Positions 55,822 through 64,000 of a stretch of 64,000 bases of DNA are shown here, one piece after another (the first letter of the stretch is position 1; each line of letters begins with the position of its first letter). The position numbers and the translations under genes were made by a program. Source of the DNA: Metapseudomonas boanensis. Its GTDB lineage: Bacteria > Pseudomonadota > Gammaproteobacteria > Pseudomonadales > Pseudomonadaceae. The notes beneath the pieces were generated by a model that saw only the letters and a program-made list of their open reading frames with translations, was not told the DNA's origin and did no database searches. The stretch lies in NCBI RefSeq assembly GCF_018704125.1, contig NZ_JAGTIS010000007.1, positions 1 through 64,000 of the forward strand, read 5' to 3'.

Positions 55822-56999
55822 ATATCCGCACGACTCCACGGCAGCTCATGGGAGCCGTCTGGATGGGGCTTCAGCGCAAGGATCTGGTGCAGGTTGATCC
55901 AGCCCTTCTGAAAGGCATGGGAACATCCGGCGAGATAGAGACGCCAGATCCGCAGCGCCTGCTCCGGAACCAGCTGTGCCGCCTGTTCCAACCTGGCCTC
56001 CAGGTTGCCGCTCCAGAGCTCCAGGGTACGCGCGTAGTGCAGGCGCAGGCTTTCGACATCAACCACCTCCAGCCCCGCCAGACTGAGCTGCGCCACCATC
56101 GTGGACAGGTGCGGCAACTCGCCATGGGGAAAGACATAGCGATCGATGAATTCGCCGGCGCCACGAGGCACCGGGCGCCCATCCGGATGCCGGGCAGTGA
56201 TGCCGTGATTCATGATCAAGCCGCCGTCACGCACTGCACCAAACAACCGCTGGCAGTACCCGAGTAGGTTGGCGTGGCCAACATGCTCGAACATACCAAC
56301 GCTGACCGCCTTGTCGAAGCGGCCGTCCTGAGGCAAGTCGCGGTAGTCCAGCAGCTCCAGCTCCACCTGTCTTTCCAGTCCCTCAGCCTTGACCCGCTCA
56401 CGTCCCAGCGCCAGCTGCTCACGGCTCAGGGTGATACCAAACACCCGCACACCGTACTCACGCGCTGCAAAGCGCGCCAAGCCACCCCAACCGCAGCCTA
56501 CATCCAGCAAGTATTCACCAGCCTTGAGCCGAAGCTTGCGGCAGAGAAGGTGCAACTTGGCCGCTTGGGCGGTATCCAGGTCTTCGCTTCCCGTGGGGAA
56601 ATAGGCGCAGGAATAGACCATCTCGCGGTCTAGCCAGAGCTGGTAGAAGTCGTTGGACAGGTCGTAATGATAGGAAATGGCCTTGGCGTCGGTATCCTTG
56701 TCGTGGGCTGCGTACTCGGGCGGTGCCCCGTTGTCTTCGCTGCTTATCAGCGCTTCGGTCAGCGCATCGCCGACCCGGATCACTTCGAGAATCGGCCCTT
56801 CAAGCTCCAGCCGTCCCTCCACGTAAGCGGCCCCCAGCGTGTCCAGGCTGGGATTGACCAACAGCGACACCAGGCCGGGATCCTTGACCACCATCGTGAC
56901 TGTTGGATCCGGCCCGAACTGAACCTCCTTGCCATCCCACAAGCGCAGGCGAAGCGGCAATTGCAGTTCCCGAAGGACCGGAGGAAGGTGCGCCAGCAT
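55812..56999 (-). CDS. Cyclopropane-fatty-acyl-phospholipid synthase-like methyltransferase
   Basis: A 395-residue SAM-dependent enzyme that would add a methylene to unsaturated phospholipid acyl chains at the membrane. Motifs: HYDLSNDFYQLWLDREMVYSCAYF, the SAM loop LLDVGCGWGGLARFAA, and VSVGMFEHVG. C-terminal region with NLEARLEQ is typical. It corresponds to a paralog of cfa seen in PAO1 (I recall PA5546), so it may have a distinct lipid substrate. Confidence 0.87.
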   Translation of the reverse strand: MLAHLPPVLRELQLPLRLRLWDGKEVQFGPDPTVTMVVKDPGLVSLLVNPSLDTLGAAYVEGRLELEGPILEVIRVGDALTEALISSEDNGAPPEYAAHDKDTDAKAISYHYDLSNDFYQLWLDREMVYSCAYFPTGSEDLDTAQAAKLHLLCRKLRLKAGEYLLDVGCGWGGLARFAAREYGVRVFGITLSREQLALGRERVKAEGLERQVELELLDYRDLPQDGRFDKAVSVGMFEHVGHANLLGYCQRLFGAVRDGGLIMNHGITARHPDGRPVPRGAGEFIDRYVFPHGELPHLSTMVAQLSLAGLEVVDVESLRLHYARTLELWSGNLEARLEQAAQLVPEQALRIWRLYLAGCSHAFQKGWINLHQILALKPHPDGSHELPWSRADIYA

Positions 57000-57332
57000 G
57001 TGAATCCCTCCTTAGCCAAAGACACTTGAAAGGTAGACCACCTTTTTCAGTTGTCAGGCTATCGAATTGATAGTTCAACTCTATCCCGCCCGATGGCGAC
57101 GACTGGCTCTTAGAAGGTCAAGGCCCACCTGAAAGGCAGCCCGCGTGTCGGGACGAGCTCACCTTCGGCATCAGTTAGCCATTAATTTGACTAAAATTCA
57201 TTTCATAGCAAGTAGATTTGACAAATGTCAAATTAGTGACTTTCGGCGGGTTTGGAATACTCCTTTTGATTCATCAATACCTAACCGCCTCGAGAAACAC
57301 TAGAAGCCATAGCTTGGGGGGAAGGAGTCCCC
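57000..57332. other. AT-rich intergenic region upstream of the multicopper oxidase
   Basis: 333 bases, notably AT-richer than the surroundings near 57181-57240. It holds one strong palindrome (57216-57233). No clear -10/-35 pair is seen, and no coding frame. Confidence 0.6.
57216..57233. promoter_or_regulatory. Perfect palindrome in the multicopper oxidase promoter
   Basis: ATTTGACA-AA-TGTCAAAT, an exact 8-2-8 inverted repeat. The half-site geometry (TTGAC-N4-GTCAA) is like Crp/Fnr-type sites but the bases differ from the Anr consensus TTGAT-N4-ATCAA. Regulator unknown. Confidence 0.6.
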
Positions 57333-59201
57333 ATGAAATCGCCAACACGCCGCAGCCAGGGAGATCACGCGCCCCCTCCAGGACGACGGATATTTCTCAA
57401 GGCTACAGCGGCCGTGCTGGCTATACCCGCAATCACCCAATCCTTCTTGGTCGAAGGGAGAGGCAGGCGAGATGATGATGAGGATGACGATGAGCGCAGC
57501 AATTTCGTCATCCCCCCCAGCCCACCCACCATTCCTTGGGCGATCCGGCTACCCGACGAGATCACCGTGCTCCAACCTGTGGTGCTGGATCCCACCCCGA
57601 CCGAAGCCGCGAATACCGCAGCAGGTGAGGCGGGCAGGGCGCCCCATCAGCGCTTCAGCGAACTGGGCGTCGCGGTAGCTTGTGAACTGCGGGCTAAGGA
57701 GCGGCCAGACTGGCTGTTCAACCCGGCATATCCCCTGCAACGAATCTGGGGCTATGAAGGCAACGTTGCAGGCGCCACCACACCCGGCCCGACTATCTTT
57801 GCCCACTACGGGCAGCCGATGGTGCTGCGTATTCACAACGAGCTACCCCAGGACCATGTCGGATTCGGCTCGCCGGAAATCGCCACTCACCTGCATAACG
57901 CCCACGTCGGCTCGGAGAGCGACGGTTTCCCTGGCGACTTCTACAGCGCCACCAAGGCCGGACCGACACTGGCCTCGCCAGGCGAGTTCCAGGACCACCA
58001 CTACGGCAACATCTACGCAGGTGTGGACGAATTCCAGAACGCTGTAGGCGACCCGCGTGAGGCACTGGGCACCCTCTTCTACCACGACCATACGTTCGAC
58101 TTCACAGCGCCGAACCTGTACCGCGGTCTGTTCGGATTCTTCTTCCTGTTCGACGACATCGACTCCGGCAACGAGCGAGACCCGAGCCCCAGCGCCCTGC
58201 GCCTGCCCAGCCACCCCTTCGACTATCCGCTGAGCTTCAGTGACAAGCGCTTCGATCCCAACGGCATCCTGTACTGGGATCAGGTAAATCCTGAAGGCGT
58301 GTTGGGCGACAAGGTCTGCGTCAACGGCTACATCGAACCGGTGTTGCAGGTCGCTGCTCGCAAATACCGCTTCCGCCTGCTCAACGCCGGCCCGAGCCGC
58401 TTCTACGAGCTCTACCTGGTGTCACCACAGGAGAGGGAGCAGACCTTCACCTACATCGCCAATGACGGCAACCTGCTGCCGGCGCCCCTGCTCGACCAGA
58501 CCAAGGTACGTCTCGGCGTTGCCGAGCGGGCCGACATCGTGGTCGACTTTTCGCGCTACCCGGTTGGTACAGAGCTGTATCTGGTGAACCGCCTCACCCA
58601 TCGACCGGAAGATACTCGCCAGCCCAAGGACGTGCGGGAGCCGGGCGTGCGGGTCCTGAAGATCATCGTCGATCGCTTCCCGGCCGAGCAGGACGTCAGC
58701 CAAGTGCCGCCCGTGCTACGTCCACTTCGCCCGCTGGATCCTGCAGAGATAGCCTCGGCTCCGGTCCGGCGCTGGGTCTTCGATCGCCGTAATGGCCTGT
58801 GGGCCGTGAACGAGCAGTTCTTCGACCCGGCCTTCATCAGTGCGCGCATCCGTCAGGGCAGCGCGGAGGTCTGGGAACTGGTCAACCCCGAAGACGGATG
58901 GGACCACCCGATCCATATCCACTTCGAGGAAGGCCGAATCCTCAGCAAGACGGTCAATGGCCAGAACGTGCCTATCCCTTCCCATGAGCAGGGCCGCAAG
59001 GACGTCTACGTGCTAGGCGAGAACATGACCATCCGCGTGTTCATTCGCTTCCGCGATTTCCTCGGCAAATACCCCATGCACTGCCACAACCTGATCCACG
59101 AGGACCACGCCATGATGGTGCGGTTCGATATCGAGAGCGATGCCAGCAGCCCCTCAATGAGCGGTGAAAGCCGCACCACGACAACAGGAGGCCTGTCATG
59201 A
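57333..59201 (+). CDS. Tat-exported multicopper oxidase (CotA/bilirubin-oxidase-like)
   Basis: A 622-residue periplasmic oxidase. A twin-arginine signal (RRIFLKATAAVLAIPAI, residues ~18-34) is followed by an acidic RDDDEDDDER stretch. Copper ligands for T1/T2/T3 centres are visible: HLHNAH (186-191), YHDH (H251, H253), HPIHIH (525-530) and HCHNLIHEDHAMM (583-595), with Met594 as the axial T1 ligand. The substrate (metal ion or phenol) cannot be told. The downstream SCO gene starts inside its stop codon. Confidence 0.9.
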   Translation: MKSPTRRSQGDHAPPPGRRIFLKATAAVLAIPAITQSFLVEGRGRRDDDEDDDERSNFVIPPSPPTIPWAIRLPDEITVLQPVVLDPTPTEAANTAAGEAGRAPHQRFSELGVAVACELRAKERPDWLFNPAYPLQRIWGYEGNVAGATTPGPTIFAHYGQPMVLRIHNELPQDHVGFGSPEIATHLHNAHVGSESDGFPGDFYSATKAGPTLASPGEFQDHHYGNIYAGVDEFQNAVGDPREALGTLFYHDHTFDFTAPNLYRGLFGFFFLFDDIDSGNERDPSPSALRLPSHPFDYPLSFSDKRFDPNGILYWDQVNPEGVLGDKVCVNGYIEPVLQVAARKYRFRLLNAGPSRFYELYLVSPQEREQTFTYIANDGNLLPAPLLDQTKVRLGVAERADIVVDFSRYPVGTELYLVNRLTHRPEDTRQPKDVREPGVRVLKIIVDRFPAEQDVSQVPPVLRPLRPLDPAEIASAPVRRWVFDRRNGLWAVNEQFFDPAFISARIRQGSAEVWELVNPEDGWDHPIHIHFEEGRILSKTVNGQNVPIPSHEQGRKDVYVLGENMTIRVFIRFRDFLGKYPMHCHNLIHEDHAMMVRFDIESDASSPSMSGESRTTTTGGLS

Positions 59202-59839
59202 ACACTCGCCGCAACCTGCTGGCCGGGATGAGTCTTGCCGCATTGGGCGGCGCGATCTGGTATGGAGTGCCTGAGGTAGTTGGCGGCTCGAAACCTCGCA
59301 AAGTTTCCCGGCCGCCGTTCGCCAACGTCGCGCTCTACACCCAGGATGGAGTAGAAGTGCACTTCTACGACGATCTGGTTCGCGGAAAAGTCGTCGCCAT
59401 CAACATGATGTACGTTCACTGCGACGGCATCTGCCCAACCATGACCGCCAATCTGCGCAAGGTTCAGGAACTCCTCGGCAGCCGTCTGGGCAGGGACATC
59501 TTCATGTATTCCATTACCCTGCAGCCACACTTGGACACCCCACAAGTGCTCAAGGCTTATGCCGAGAAACACGGGGTCAAGCCTGGCTGGTTGTTCCTCA
59601 CCGGTGAGCCCGAAGACGTCAGGCGACTGCGCTACAGCCTTGGCTTCTTTGATCCAGTTCCGGAGGTGGATGACGACCTCTCGACCCACACCGGAATGCT
59701 TCGTATCGGGAACGACCGCGCCCAGCGCTGGACCATGGCTCCGGCCCTCTGCGAAGCGCCGCGCATCATCGCCACCATCAACCATGTAGACACGTCGATG
59801 GTCGTTACGCGTTACAGGCAACTGGAAGCCACTGGGTAG
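59198..59839 (+). CDS. SCO1/SenC-family copper chaperone
   Basis: A 213-residue thioredoxin-fold protein. N-terminal signal or anchor (residues 4-22, starting TRRNLLAG, itself Tat-like). The copper site CDGICP (Cys75, Cys79) and the distal His164 in STHTG are all present. SCO proteins load copper into oxidase sites; here the partner is probably the multicopper oxidase, whose stop overlaps its ATG by four bases (ATGA). Confidence 0.9.
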   Translation: MNTRRNLLAGMSLAALGGAIWYGVPEVVGGSKPRKVSRPPFANVALYTQDGVEVHFYDDLVRGKVVAINMMYVHCDGICPTMTANLRKVQELLGSRLGRDIFMYSITLQPHLDTPQVLKAYAEKHGVKPGWLFLTGEPEDVRRLRYSLGFFDPVPEVDDDLSTHTGMLRIGNDRAQRWTMAPALCEAPRIIATINHVDTSMVVTRYRQLEATG

Positions 59840-59958
59840 CTGGGCCAGGGCACAAGCCACCCGAAAGCTGGACCCGATCGTGGCTGCAGCCAAGCTCGGT
59901 CACGTGGCGCGGTGGGCACCTCGAAACATGAAGGGAAGGCCAGGAGCCTGACTTCATT

Positions 59959-60636
59959 TCATTTTTCTGGGAGGTCATTGCGCTCGATGAAGGCGAGCAG
60001 ATGTTCATTCCCGTCCAGGATGTCAGCACATATCGCCGCCCTCGACGCAACGCCGTCTCCCTTCTTCAAAGCGCCAAGGACCTCCCAGTGGTGCTCGATG
60101 GCGATCTGCTCGGAGAAGTTATGGTAAGCCTGGGCAATCAGCGGCCCGGTGCGCATCCATAGACTGTCGAGGAAGCTCCGTAACAAAGGCATGGCGGCGA
60201 TATCGGCAAGTGCAAAGTGGAAGGCCTGGTTGAGCTTGAGCGCCTCGACGAAGTCGCCACTCTTTATCGCCCGCAAATTGGCATTGATGTTGTCCTCCAG
60301 CAGGGCCAACTCTTGTGCCGTCGCACGCGTCGCCGCAGTTTCTGCTGCCAGTCCTTCCAGCGCGAGGCGGATGCTTCGAATCTCCAGATACTGCTCTTTG
60401 CCAAGCACCGGCACGCGGATGTCCTTGGGTGTCTTCAGCACCAGCGCCTGCTCCTTGGCGAGTTGCAGAATGGCATCGCGGACCGGCGTGACGCTGGTAC
60501 CTAGCTGCTGCGCCAGATCGCGAATGCGCAGCTTGTCGTCGGGCTTGAAGCGGCCGGTGATCAGCGCCTCGCGCAACAATGCGTAAACACTGCTGCCCAG
60601 GTAGGAATGGTTGAGGCCTTCGATTGGGTAGTTCAT
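59959..60636 (-). CDS. GntR-family (FCD) transcriptional regulator
   Basis: A 225-residue regulator. Helix-turn-helix at residues ~12-75 (YALLREALITGRFKPDDKLR, LAQQLGTSVTPVRDAILQLA) and an FCD domain (LNQAFHFALADIAAMPLLRS). ATG 60636; ATG 60642 is an alternative. It is probably co-transcribed with the SDR gene upstream. The 22-bp palindrome between the SDR and binding-protein genes is its likely operator. Confidence 0.87.
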   Translation of the reverse strand: MNYPIEGLNHSYLGSSVYALLREALITGRFKPDDKLRIRDLAQQLGTSVTPVRDAILQLAKEQALVLKTPKDIRVPVLGKEQYLEIRSIRLALEGLAAETAATRATAQELALLEDNINANLRAIKSGDFVEALKLNQAFHFALADIAAMPLLRSFLDSLWMRTGPLIAQAYHNFSEQIAIEHHWEVLGALKKGDGVASRAAICADILDGNEHLLAFIERNDLPEK

Positions 60637-60722
60637 GCGCATCTCGTCAGGTACTGGCGCAGCGGCGCCCGGCAATCGTCATTCGCAAATGATCGTTGTT
60701 GCCAGGCGCGATTGCCAGAGCG

Positions 60723-61457
60723 CTAAACGTGCTGACCTCCGTTGATATGGATCTCCGCGCCGTTCACGTAGGACGCGCCGTTGGTGCAGAGGAAATGAAT
60801 CAGCGAGGCGACCTCCTCCGGCTTGCCCAGGCGGTGCATCGGGATGTCTCGTTCGACGATCAGCTCGGTGCCTGAAGAGAGGATCGCGGTGTCGATCTCC
60901 CCCGGCGCGATGGCGTTGACGCGCACGCCGTGGCGGCCGAAGTCGTAGGCCATTTCCCGGGTCAACGCTGCCAGCGCGGCCTTGGACGAGGCATAGGCAA
61001 CGCCGGCGAAAGGATGTACCCGTGACCCGGCGATTGAGGTGACGTTGATGATGGTGCCCTGCGCCGCCTTCAGCTCCTCGAACAGTCCCCGGGCGAGCAA
61101 CGCGGTGGAAAACAGATTGACGTTGAACACCCGCAGCCAGGTCGCGTAGTCGCTCTCCAGCACGCCCAACCGTCCCCCGCCCGCTGACTTGGGCGAGATG
61201 CCCGCATTGTTCACCAACGCGTGCAGTGGACCGCCGAGCTTCTCCCGAATCAGTGGAAGGCTGCGCTCGACGCTGTCGATATCTTCCAGATCCAGGTGAA
61301 TGTGATTCTGCTGCCCCTCCGCCCAGGGGCATTCGGCCCCCCAGTCCTGGCGCGAAGCGGTGAACACCCGCCAGCCGGCAGCATTGAAGTGCTTCACCGT
61401 CGCATGGCCGATACCGCGGCTAGCGCCAGTGAGTAGCAATGTCTTGGGACCGCTCAT
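60723..61457 (-). CDS. Short-chain dehydrogenase/reductase
   Basis: A 244-residue SDR. The cofactor motif TGASRGIGHATV at residues ~10-21, NNAGISPKSAGG, catalytic Ser in INVTSIAGS and YASSKAALAAL. Substrate unknown, likely a hydroxy or carbonyl intermediate of the adjacent transport and kinase pathway. It is separated by 86 bases from the GntR gene on the same strand. Confidence 0.9.
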   Translation of the reverse strand: MSGPKTLLLTGASRGIGHATVKHFNAAGWRVFTASRQDWGAECPWAEGQQNHIHLDLEDIDSVERSLPLIREKLGGPLHALVNNAGISPKSAGGGRLGVLESDYATWLRVFNVNLFSTALLARGLFEELKAAQGTIINVTSIAGSRVHPFAGVAYASSKAALAALTREMAYDFGRHGVRVNAIAPGEIDTAILSSGTELIVERDIPMHRLGKPEEVASLIHFLCTNGASYVNGAEIHINGGQHV

Positions 61458-61769
61458 GATCGATTCCTTCCTCTGCAGTGGCTAGGTCGTGAATGAATGC
61501 CGAACGAATCATGTCTCAATATCCTCCAAAATAAAACATGATGCATCATGTTTTGAATGATGATTTAATCACCTCGCCTACCGATGACAAGAACAAGGAA
61601 ACGGAGGACATCGCATGCACAAGCCCAATCCCTCGATGCGTCGTTATTCATCGGGCTCGTCCCCATGACCCATGGGAAAGGTCCGACTCCCCAGGCCGAG
61701 TCGACACCTCCCACTCTTCAAGCTGCCCCCTGTACTTCGGACCACCCTGGTTCCCCAAGGAGCATTCGC
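61458..61769. other. Divergent promoter region between SDR and binding-protein genes
   Basis: 312 bases with a strong palindrome at 61533-61554. Beyond this I see no coding frame; the frame upstream of 61770 is an extension without a ribosome site. Confidence 0.65.
61533..61554. promoter_or_regulatory. Perfect 22-bp palindrome, probable GntR operator
   Basis: Arms AAAACATGATG and CATCATGTTTT with no spacer form an exact palindrome. The core ATGATGCATCAT fits the length and symmetry of FCD-GntR operators. It lies 76 bases from the SDR start and 216 bases from the binding-protein start. Confidence 0.75.
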
Positions 61770-62801
61770 ATGTTCAAGAAAGTCGCAGCATTGATGTTGC
61801 TGGCCGGCGCTGCCGTCCAGGTCCACGCAGCCGACACCCTTACCGTGGTGTCGTTCGGCGGTGATAACAAACAGGCCCAGGAAAAAGCCTTCTACCAACC
61901 CTTTTCGACGCAGAACAAAGTCACCGTCCAGGCCACCGAGTACAACGGCGAGATGGCCAAGATCAAGGTGATGGCCAATACCGGCCACGCCACCTGGGAT
62001 GTTGTCGAGGTCGAGTCACCTGAGCTGATCCGAGGTTGCAGCGAAGGGCTGTTCGAGCAACTGGACTGGTCCAGGCTGGGTAAGCGCGAGGACTTTCTCG
62101 ATGCGGCGGTGAGCGACTGCGGCGTAGGAATCTTCATCTGGTCCACCTTGCTCACCTATGACGCCAAGAAGCTGGCCCAGGCGCCCACGAGCTGGGCAGA
62201 CTTCTGGGACACCGAGCGCTTTCCTGGCAAGCGCGGCCTGCGTCGTGGCGCCAAGTTCACCCTGGAGTTCGCTTTGCTCGCCGATGGCGTGAAGCTGGAA
62301 GATCTGTACAAGGTGCTCGGCACGAAGGAAGGCGTGGACCGGGCATTCCGCAAGCTCGACCGGATCAAGTCCGACATCCAGTGGTGGGAGGCCGGTGCGC
62401 AACCGCTTCAATGGCTGGCCGCCGGCGATGTGGTGATGACCTCGGCGTACAACGGCCGCGTCACCACCGCGCAAAAGGAAGGTCTGCCGTTCGCTATGCA
62501 ATGGAACGGCAGTTTGTACGACGTCGACCACTGGGCCATCGTCAAGGGCAGCAAGAATAAAGCGCTGGCCGAGCAATTCATCGCGCTGGCCAACAAGCCT
62601 GAGAACCAGAAGGTCTTTGCCGAGGCAATTCCCTATGGTCCGACCAACGTGCATACGCTCGGCCTGATCGATCCGGCGATCCGTTCCAAACTCCCCACTG
62701 CACCCGAAAACCTCGAGTATGCGCGGGCCATGGATACGGAGTTCTGGATCGACCATGGCGAGGAACTGGAACAACGCTTCAACGCCTGGGCCAGCAAGTA
62801 A
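61770..62801 (+). CDS. PotD-like ABC transporter substrate-binding protein
   Basis: A 343-residue periplasmic binding protein. Signal peptide at residues 1-20 (MFKKVAALMLLAGAAVQVHA). The mature part resembles polyamine-type (PotD/SBP_bac_8) proteins: LTVVSFGGDNKQAQEKAFYQPF and WDVVEVESPELIRGCSEGLF; also ADFWDTERFPGKRGLRRG. AAGGAG lies before ATG 61770. Permease and ATPase genes are not in the window. Substrate class cation or amino-compound likely; specific ligand unknown. Confidence 0.88.
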   Translation: MFKKVAALMLLAGAAVQVHAADTLTVVSFGGDNKQAQEKAFYQPFSTQNKVTVQATEYNGEMAKIKVMANTGHATWDVVEVESPELIRGCSEGLFEQLDWSRLGKREDFLDAAVSDCGVGIFIWSTLLTYDAKKLAQAPTSWADFWDTERFPGKRGLRRGAKFTLEFALLADGVKLEDLYKVLGTKEGVDRAFRKLDRIKSDIQWWEAGAQPLQWLAAGDVVMTSAYNGRVTTAQKEGLPFAMQWNGSLYDVDHWAIVKGSKNKALAEQFIALANKPENQKVFAEAIPYGPTNVHTLGLIDPAIRSKLPTAPENLEYARAMDTEFWIDHGEELEQRFNAWASK

Positions 62802-62808
62802 CCCGGCA

Positions 62809-62835
62809 AGCCCGCCCGGCACTGCCGGGTGGGCT
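62809..62835 (+). terminator. Hairpin after the binding-protein gene
   Basis: AGCCCGCCCGGCA pairs with TGCCGGGTGGGCT, 13 bp with one G-T pair. No T tract follows, so it may protect the upstream mRNA and favour high binding-protein expression rather than terminate. Confidence 0.6.
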
Positions 62836-62865
62836 GTTCATGCATGATCCAATGGAGTATCCGCA

Positions 62866-63933
62866 GTGTCCCTGAATACCGCTGCCGTCCATGACCACCT
62901 GCTGGAAGTCGCGCCAGCCCACGTCAGCCTCGAGCAGGCTGTCGCGATCGCCGCCGAACGTTTCGGCCTTCATGGTGCCGCACATCGTCTCGCCGGCGAA
63001 CGCGACCTGAACTTCCGTATCTCCAGCACGGACGGCGTGACGCGTTTGCTCAAATTGTCCCACCCGCTGGAAGATCCGCAGGTCGTGGATTTCCAGAACA
63101 GCGCCTTGCTGCATATCCAGCGCGCCGACCCAGACCTTCCGGTGCAACGTGTCTACCCGGCGCTGGACGGGGCGTACCAGTTCGTTGTCGAGGTTGACGG
63201 TCAACCCATGCTTGCCCGGATGATGTCGTTCGTCGACGGGCTACCCTTGCATCGCGTCGCTGAGCGCAGCCCGACCCTCCGACGGAACCTGGGTGACGCC
63301 CTGGGCCGCCTCGATCGTGCACTGCAGGACTTCAACCACCCTGCCTCCGGCCATGAATTGCTCTGGGACATGAAGCATGCCTCACGCCTTCGTCGCCTGC
63401 TGCCACACATCGACGAGTTGGACAAGCGGGCCCTGGTAGAACGCTTCCTCGACAATTTCGAGCAACAGGCCCTGCCGCACTTTTCGAAACTGCGAGCGCA
63501 GGTGATCCACAACGACCTCAATCCGCACAACGTCATCGTCGATGAACAGCATCCCGAGCGAATTCTCAACATCCTCGACTTCGGCGACATGGTGTATGCG
63601 CCGCTGCTCAATGACCTGGCAGTCGCTGCGGCCTACCAACTGGGTGGCCTCGACGACCCCCTGTCACCAGCAGCCGAGTTCGTCGCGGCCTATCATCGCC
63701 GCAACCCGCTGCTGCCGGACGAGCAAGCAATCCTCGCGGACCTGATTGCCACGCGCCTGGTGATGACCCTGTGCATAACAGCCTGGCGCGCCAGCCTGCA
63801 CCCTGAAAACCGCGAGTACATCCTGCGCAATACCCATCACGCCTGGCAGAGCCTGCAGGGGCTGGCCCGCTTATCCCGTACCCAGGCCCAGGCGCAGCTT
63901 GCCAAGGCCTGCCAAGAGGAATCGCACGCATGA
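62866..63933 (+). CDS. APH-family small-molecule kinase (hydroxylysine kinase-like)
   Basis: A 355-residue aminoglycoside-phosphotransferase-fold kinase. The catalytic loop is HNDLNPHN (215-222, Asp217), the metal Asp is in DFGD (238-241). Its overall form resembles the AGPHD1/HYKK group that phosphorylates hydroxylysine or related amino alcohols rather than antibiotic kinases. GTG start at 62866 after GGAG. It overlaps the next gene, a probable class III PLP enzyme, by four bases (ATGA). Confidence 0.82.
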   Translation: MSLNTAAVHDHLLEVAPAHVSLEQAVAIAAERFGLHGAAHRLAGERDLNFRISSTDGVTRLLKLSHPLEDPQVVDFQNSALLHIQRADPDLPVQRVYPALDGAYQFVVEVDGQPMLARMMSFVDGLPLHRVAERSPTLRRNLGDALGRLDRALQDFNHPASGHELLWDMKHASRLRRLLPHIDELDKRALVERFLDNFEQQALPHFSKLRAQVIHNDLNPHNVIVDEQHPERILNILDFGDMVYAPLLNDLAVAAAYQLGGLDDPLSPAAEFVAAYHRRNPLLPDEQAILADLIATRLVMTLCITAWRASLHPENREYILRNTHHAWQSLQGLARLSRTQAQAQLAKACQEESHA

Positions 63934-64000
63934 GCATGATCAACGGATTCAGCCCGACCGACGCCGAGCGCCTGGACGAACAGGAAAGGCGCCTGATCGA
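63930..64000 (+). CDS. Start of a probable class III PLP enzyme (3' truncated by window edge)
   Basis: Only 23 residues are visible (MSMINGFSPTDAERLDEQ then ERRLI). The ATG overlaps the kinase stop. The E-x-R-x-L-I-E pattern resembles the N-terminus of class III aminotransferases and phospholyases, which commonly follow HYKK-like kinase genes in pseudomonads. This assignment rests mainly on context. Confidence 0.5.
   Translation, partial: MSMINGFSPTDAERLDEQERRLI

Noticed and set aside
62866-63933. Aminoglycoside resistance kinase
   Set aside because: The fold is shared, but the placement in a catabolic operon and the HYKK-like form argue for a metabolic kinase.

Overview
The window is high-GC chromosomal DNA of a Pseudomonas. 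Gene content and order match, in blocks, the part of the P. aeruginosa PAO1 chromosome that I recall as roughly PA5428 to PA5546, which ends next to dnaA. Several blocks are rearranged, and some genes come from elsewhere (an AGCS symporter plus asparaginase pair, a chaperone/adhesin pair, a multicopper oxidase pair). The species cannot be fixed from the sequence alone. I saw no rRNA, tRNA, CRISPR or prophage.

Layout. 0-1.5 kb: end of a chaperone-usher fimbrial operon. 1.5-4.1 kb: LysR regulator and aspartase (aspA). 4.2-7.5 kb: MocR-type regulator, FMN-binding PaiB-like protein and two GNAT acetyltransferases. 7.7-11.2 kb: XRE-like regulator, sodium:alanine symporter and cytoplasmic asparaginase. 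11.45-12.04 kb: a decayed ISL3-family insertion sequence with both inverted repeats and an 8-bp target duplication. 12.1-16.5 kb: two-subunit pyruvate carboxylase with its divergent LysR regulator. 16.4-21 kb: HexR, a HexR operator, glucose-6-phosphate dehydrogenase and TrhP. 21-28 kb: GGDEF/EAL protein, UvrD, TetR regulator and a Tim44-like protein. 28.5-31.4 kb: YbaK-like deacylase, SMI1-like protein and a Kef-type antiporter. 31.6-37.6 kb: a GntR-controlled amine-catabolism cluster (SDR, class III aminotransferase, glutamine-synthetase-like ligase), a periplasmic solute-binding-like protein and a thioesterase.

37.6-39.3 kb is about 1.7 kb of non-coding DNA. It is a tandem array of diverged ~400-416 bp units carrying DnaA-box-like 9-mers at fixed spacings (124 bp, then 98 bp). 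This is the most unusual structure in the window. The exact DnaA box TTATCCACA also occurs about 20 times across the window, mostly between 36.9 and 52.8 kb.

39.6-42.1 kb: copper cluster (PCuAC chaperone, PepSY protein, DUF2946). 42.3-46 kb: diguanylate cyclase, DUF3301 protein, OXA-type beta-lactamase and an alpha/beta hydrolase. 46-50.9 kb: MifS/MifR two-component system followed by a sigma54-type promoter and a dicarboxylate (alpha-ketoglutarate) MFS permease. 51-55.8 kb: zinc-starvation module (two CobW-family GTPases, DUF1826 protein, DksA2, FolE2) with a Zur-type operator between dksA2 and folE2. 55.8-57 kb: cyclopropane-fatty-acid-synthase-like methyltransferase. 57.3-59.8 kb: Tat-exported multicopper oxidase with an overlapping SCO copper chaperone. 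60-64 kb: a second GntR-controlled cluster (SDR, PotD-like binding protein, HYKK-like kinase, start of a probable class III PLP enzyme) with a perfect 22-bp palindrome in its divergent promoter.
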